Positions 7,001 through 8,898 of a stretch of DNA of 8,898 nucleotides are shown one piece after another. The position numbers were made by a program, and so were the translations under genes. The DNA lies in contig JACCZV010000338.1 in the NCBI GenBank assembly GCA_013695775.1, positions 1-8,898 of the forward strand, written 5' to 3'. The stretch comes from Chitinophagales bacterium (GTDB taxonomy: Bacteria; Bacteroidota; Bacteroidia; Chitinophagales; UBA10324). How positions within the stretch are numbered: position 1 is the stretch's first letter; every line of letters starts with the position of its first letter. The notes under the pieces were generated by a model, which was given only the letters and a program-made list of their open reading frames with translations, had not been told where the DNA came from and searched no databases.

Positions 7001-7070
7001 CACTCTAAATAAAGCTTTGTTATCTTTGCGCCTTTTCTAAAAATCCCTACGTGATCATTCTCACTCTAAA
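7001..7070. repeat. Direct repeat CACTCTAAA on both sides of the cysC promoter box
   Basis: CACTCTAAA occurs at 7001-7009 and again at 7062-7070, 61 bp apart start to start. GATCA stands just before or overlaps each copy (6998-7002 and 7053-7057), and an AAATAA-like tail follows each. The first copy lies in the promoter spacer and the second in the leader, a layout that would suit an operator pair. Regulation is inferred only from position. Confidence 0.3.
7021..7028 (+). promoter_or_regulatory. Probable cysC-sat promoter (-7 box TATCTTTG)
   Basis: TATCTTTG fits the Bacteroidota -7 consensus TAnnTTTG exactly and is followed by GCGCC. The -33 region has only a T-run (6990-6994) rather than a clean TTG. 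Transcription would begin near 7035, giving a leader of about 55 nt before the cysC ATG. Confidence 0.6.
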
Positions 7071-7088
7071 CTAAATAACTCTTAAAAA

Positions 7089-7700
7089 ATGGCAGAAGTA
7101 AAGTACATCATTCCCCATGGACATACCATCACAAAAGAAAACAGGCAGGAATTAAAGCGTCACAAATCATGCATACTCTGGTATACTGGCCTCTCCGGCT
7201 CAGGAAAATCGACCCTTGCAAATAAAGTAGAAGAAAAACTCTTCGACATGGGCCTTCATACCTATATTCTTGATGGCGACAATGTTCGCATGGGATTAAA
7301 TAAGGGGTTGGGATTTTCAGAGGAAGATCGCAAAGAAAATATCCGTCGCATAGGGGAAGTATCTAAATTATTTGTAGACGCCGGGGTTATCGTCTCTACT
7401 GCATTTATCTCTCCTTTTCGTTCAGATCGCGATATGGTTCGTTCGATTGTAACATCAGGTGAATTTGTTGAAATATTTATTGATGCATCTCTTGAAGTTT
7501 GTGAAACCCGCGACCCCAAAGGGCTCTATAAGAAAGCCCGTGCCGGTGAGATCAAACAATTTACAGGCATCGACTCTCCTTACGAAGCTCCTGAGCATGC
7601 CGAGCTTACCGTAAAAACAGGGGAGAAATCTCTTCAAGAATGTGCTGAGGATGTGGTTGACTGGCTAATCGCTAACAACTATATTCCTGCTGAAGATTAA
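7089..7700 (+). CDS. cysC: Adenylylsulfate (APS) kinase
   Basis: CysC phosphorylates adenosine 5'-phosphosulfate at the 3' position with ATP to give PAPS, the donor for sulfotransferases and for PAPS reductase. The 203-residue product has the family's usual length (E. coli CysC 201). The P-loop GLSGSGKST is at 34-42, followed by DGDNVRMGLNKGLGFSEEDRKENIRRIGEV (62-91) for APS binding, then FISPFRSDRD with Ser108, equivalent to the serine phosphorylated in E. coli. KGLYKKARAGEIKQFTGIDS and the SPYEAPEHAEL segment match the substrate lid and C-terminal part. All expected active-site residues are present. The ATG at 7089 follows an A-rich stretch and no Shine-Dalgarno sequence, as is usual in this phylum. 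It is followed after 40 bp by sat, so the two successive enzymes are made together. Confidence 0.97.
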   Translation: MAEVKYIIPHGHTITKENRQELKRHKSCILWYTGLSGSGKSTLANKVEEKLFDMGLHTYILDGDNVRMGLNKGLGFSEEDRKENIRRIGEVSKLFVDAGVIVSTAFISPFRSDRDMVRSIVTSGEFVEIFIDASLEVCETRDPKGLYKKARAGEIKQFTGIDSPYEAPEHAELTVKTGEKSLQECAEDVVDWLIANNYIPAED

Positions 7701-7740
7701 TTAACTATTCCTTTCAAATAACAAATAAAAAATTGAATCA

Positions 7741-8898
7741 ATGAATCAACCCCATGGCGGTGTGCTCGTAAATCGTATTGCATCAGGCACCCGTAAATCT
7801 GAACTTGAAAATAAAGCCCGGTCTCTTTACCAGCTAACAATAGAAGACCGTTATACCGCCGATATTGAGATGATTGCCATTGGAGCTTTCAGCCCCTTGA
7901 CGGGTTTCATGGGGAAAGCAGACTCCGAATCCGCCATAGAAAAAATGGAATTGACAAACGGCCTTCCATGGGGCATCCCCATACTGCTACCTGTTGCCGA
8001 GAATAAATATCAGGAATTAAAGCAAGGTGAAGAGATTGCCCTGCTTGATATGAAAGGCCGCGTGGTTGCAGTTATGACCGTAGAGGAAAAGTTTGAGCTT
8101 GACCTGCCAAATATGTTTCAAAAATGCTTTAAAACGACGGAAGATAAACATCCGGGTGTAAAAGCAATTATGAATGGTGGCAACAAGTTCATTTCCGGCC
8201 CACTTGAAATGGTAAACCGCCCGCTTAGGAATGAGACAATAGATGAAAAATATTACCTTGATCCATCCGAAACCCGCGCAGAATTTGAGAAGCGTAACTG
8301 GAAGACCATTGTAGCATTTCAGACACGCAACCCAATTCACCGTGCTCATGAGTATCTGATCAAATGTGCCCAGGAAACTGTGGACGGTGCTCTGATTCAC
8401 CCGATTGTAGGTGAAACGAAATCAGATGATATTCCTGCGCCCGTGCGTATGAAGTGCTATGAAGCGCTGATCACAAATTATTTCAACCCGGATAACACTA
8501 AACTGAGTGTTTTACCAACCGCAATGCGCTATGCCGGCCCGCGTGAAGCAATAAATCACACAATCATCAGAAAAAACTATGGCTGCACACATATGATCAT
8601 CGGCCGTGATCATGCAGGCGTAGGGACATATTATGGAACCTATGAAGCACAGGAATTAATGGAGACCATGGGGCCTAAAATTGGTATGCTCATTTTAAAA
8701 TTTGAAAATACTTCATGGTGTGTGAATACCGAAAGCATGTCTTCCAGCAAGACAGCGCCAAAAGATTCAGAGATGATCTCGTTAAGTGGAACGAAAGTGA
8801 GGGAAATGCTTCGCGATGGACAACGTCCACCGAAAGAATTTTCACGCCCGGAAGTTGCGGACATTCTCATTGAGTGGGCTACGGCTAATGCTGCGGTT
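7741..8898 (+). CDS. sat: Sulfate adenylyltransferase (ATP sulfurylase), single-chain Sat type; 3' end cut by the window
   Basis: Sat joins sulfate to ATP, giving APS and pyrophosphate, the first step of sulfate activation. From the ATG at 7741, 386 codons run open to the last base, so the stop lies outside. Since single-chain enzymes of this family are about 390 residues or somewhat more, only the tail should be missing. Landmarks are GAFSPLTGFMG (about 48-58), the nucleotide-binding QTRNPIHRAHE at 194-204, GRDHAGVG at 288-295, and SLSGTKVREMLRDGQRPP from 347. There is no fused APS kinase domain; that activity is supplied by cysC upstream. This is the Sat/Met3 type, not the CysD-CysN heterodimer used by E. 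coli. TGAATCAA is tandemly duplicated across the start codon (7734-7749). No promoter is seen in the 40-bp gap, so it should be co-transcribed with cysC. Confidence 0.96.
   Translation, partial: MNQPHGGVLVNRIASGTRKSELENKARSLYQLTIEDRYTADIEMIAIGAFSPLTGFMGKADSESAIEKMELTNGLPWGIPILLPVAENKYQELKQGEEIALLDMKGRVVAVMTVEEKFELDLPNMFQKCFKTTEDKHPGVKAIMNGGNKFISGPLEMVNRPLRNETIDEKYYLDPSETRAEFEKRNWKTIVAFQTRNPIHRAHEYLIKCAQETVDGALIHPIVGETKSDDIPAPVRMKCYEALITNYFNPDNTKLSVLPTAMRYAGPREAINHTIIRKNYGCTHMIIGRDHAGVGTYYGTYEAQELMETMGPKIGMLILKFENTSWCVNTESMSSSKTAPKDSEMISLSGTKVREMLRDGQRPPKEFSRPEVADILIEWATANAAV

Larger units (their letters stand above)
6871..7088. other. Intergenic and regulatory region upstream of cysC
   Basis: This 218-bp AT-rich gap holds two inverted repeats (6929-6971 and 6973-6996), a consensus promoter box at 7021-7028 and a direct repeat around it. 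No protein gene is visible. The part after the predicted transcription start is only about 55 nt, too short for a typical riboswitch. Confidence 0.6.

Noticed and set aside
7035..7088. Riboswitch in the cysC leader
   Set aside because: The predicted leader is only about 55 nt and shows no conserved riboswitch core; SAM-type elements are longer.
8017..8400. Antisense ORF of 127 codons within sat
   Set aside because: It is the complement of conserved Sat coding sequence including the QTRNPIHRAHE motif; the translation has no recognisable domain.

Overview
This window looks like an ordinary chromosomal stretch from a member of the Bacteroidota. I could not place it below phylum. The evidence is: a SecA of 1110 residues with the long insertions I associate with this phylum; promoter-like TAnnTTTG boxes with no clear Shine-Dalgarno sequences, most clearly upstream of secA and cysC; and a small secreted SPOR-domain protein behind deoC. 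No mobile element, CRISPR array, rRNA, tRNA or defence system is visible. Nothing here forms a clearly new multi-gene system.

Layout: (1) positions 1-577, minus strand, hold the N-terminal 192 residues of a MATE-family multidrug/cation antiporter that runs off the left edge. (2) 578-929 is a divergent intergenic region with a good secA promoter box, a possible 14-codon leader ORF and some small palindromes. (3) 930-5371, plus strand, is a tight cluster: secA, then deoC overlapping its 3' end by 17 bp, then a 129-residue exported SPOR protein. (4) 5372-5676 is non-coding and carries a perfect 11-bp hairpin that resembles a dispersed palindromic repeat. (5) 5677-6870 is an M20-family amidohydrolase. 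(6) 6871-7088 is non-coding, with two inverted repeats, a consensus promoter box and a direct repeat around that box. (7) 7089 to the right edge is a sulfate-activation pair, cysC (APS kinase) followed by sat (single-chain ATP sulfurylase). The sat gene has no stop before the window ends.

How the genes fit together: Sat and CysC catalyse consecutive steps (sulfate + ATP to APS, then APS + ATP to PAPS) and are almost certainly one transcript. SecA drives preprotein export. DeoC (deoxyribose-phosphate breakdown) and the SPOR protein (probable peptidoglycan binding in the periplasm) share its direction and probably its transcript, but no shared pathway is evident. The M20 enzyme and the MATE transporter appear to be independent units.

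The points most worth a second look are a short ORF ending in Tyr-Tyr-Pro-stop just upstream of secA, the CACTCTAAA repeat bracketing the cysC promoter, the hairpin repeat at 5506-5530, and the unusual residues after the catalytic lysine of DeoC.
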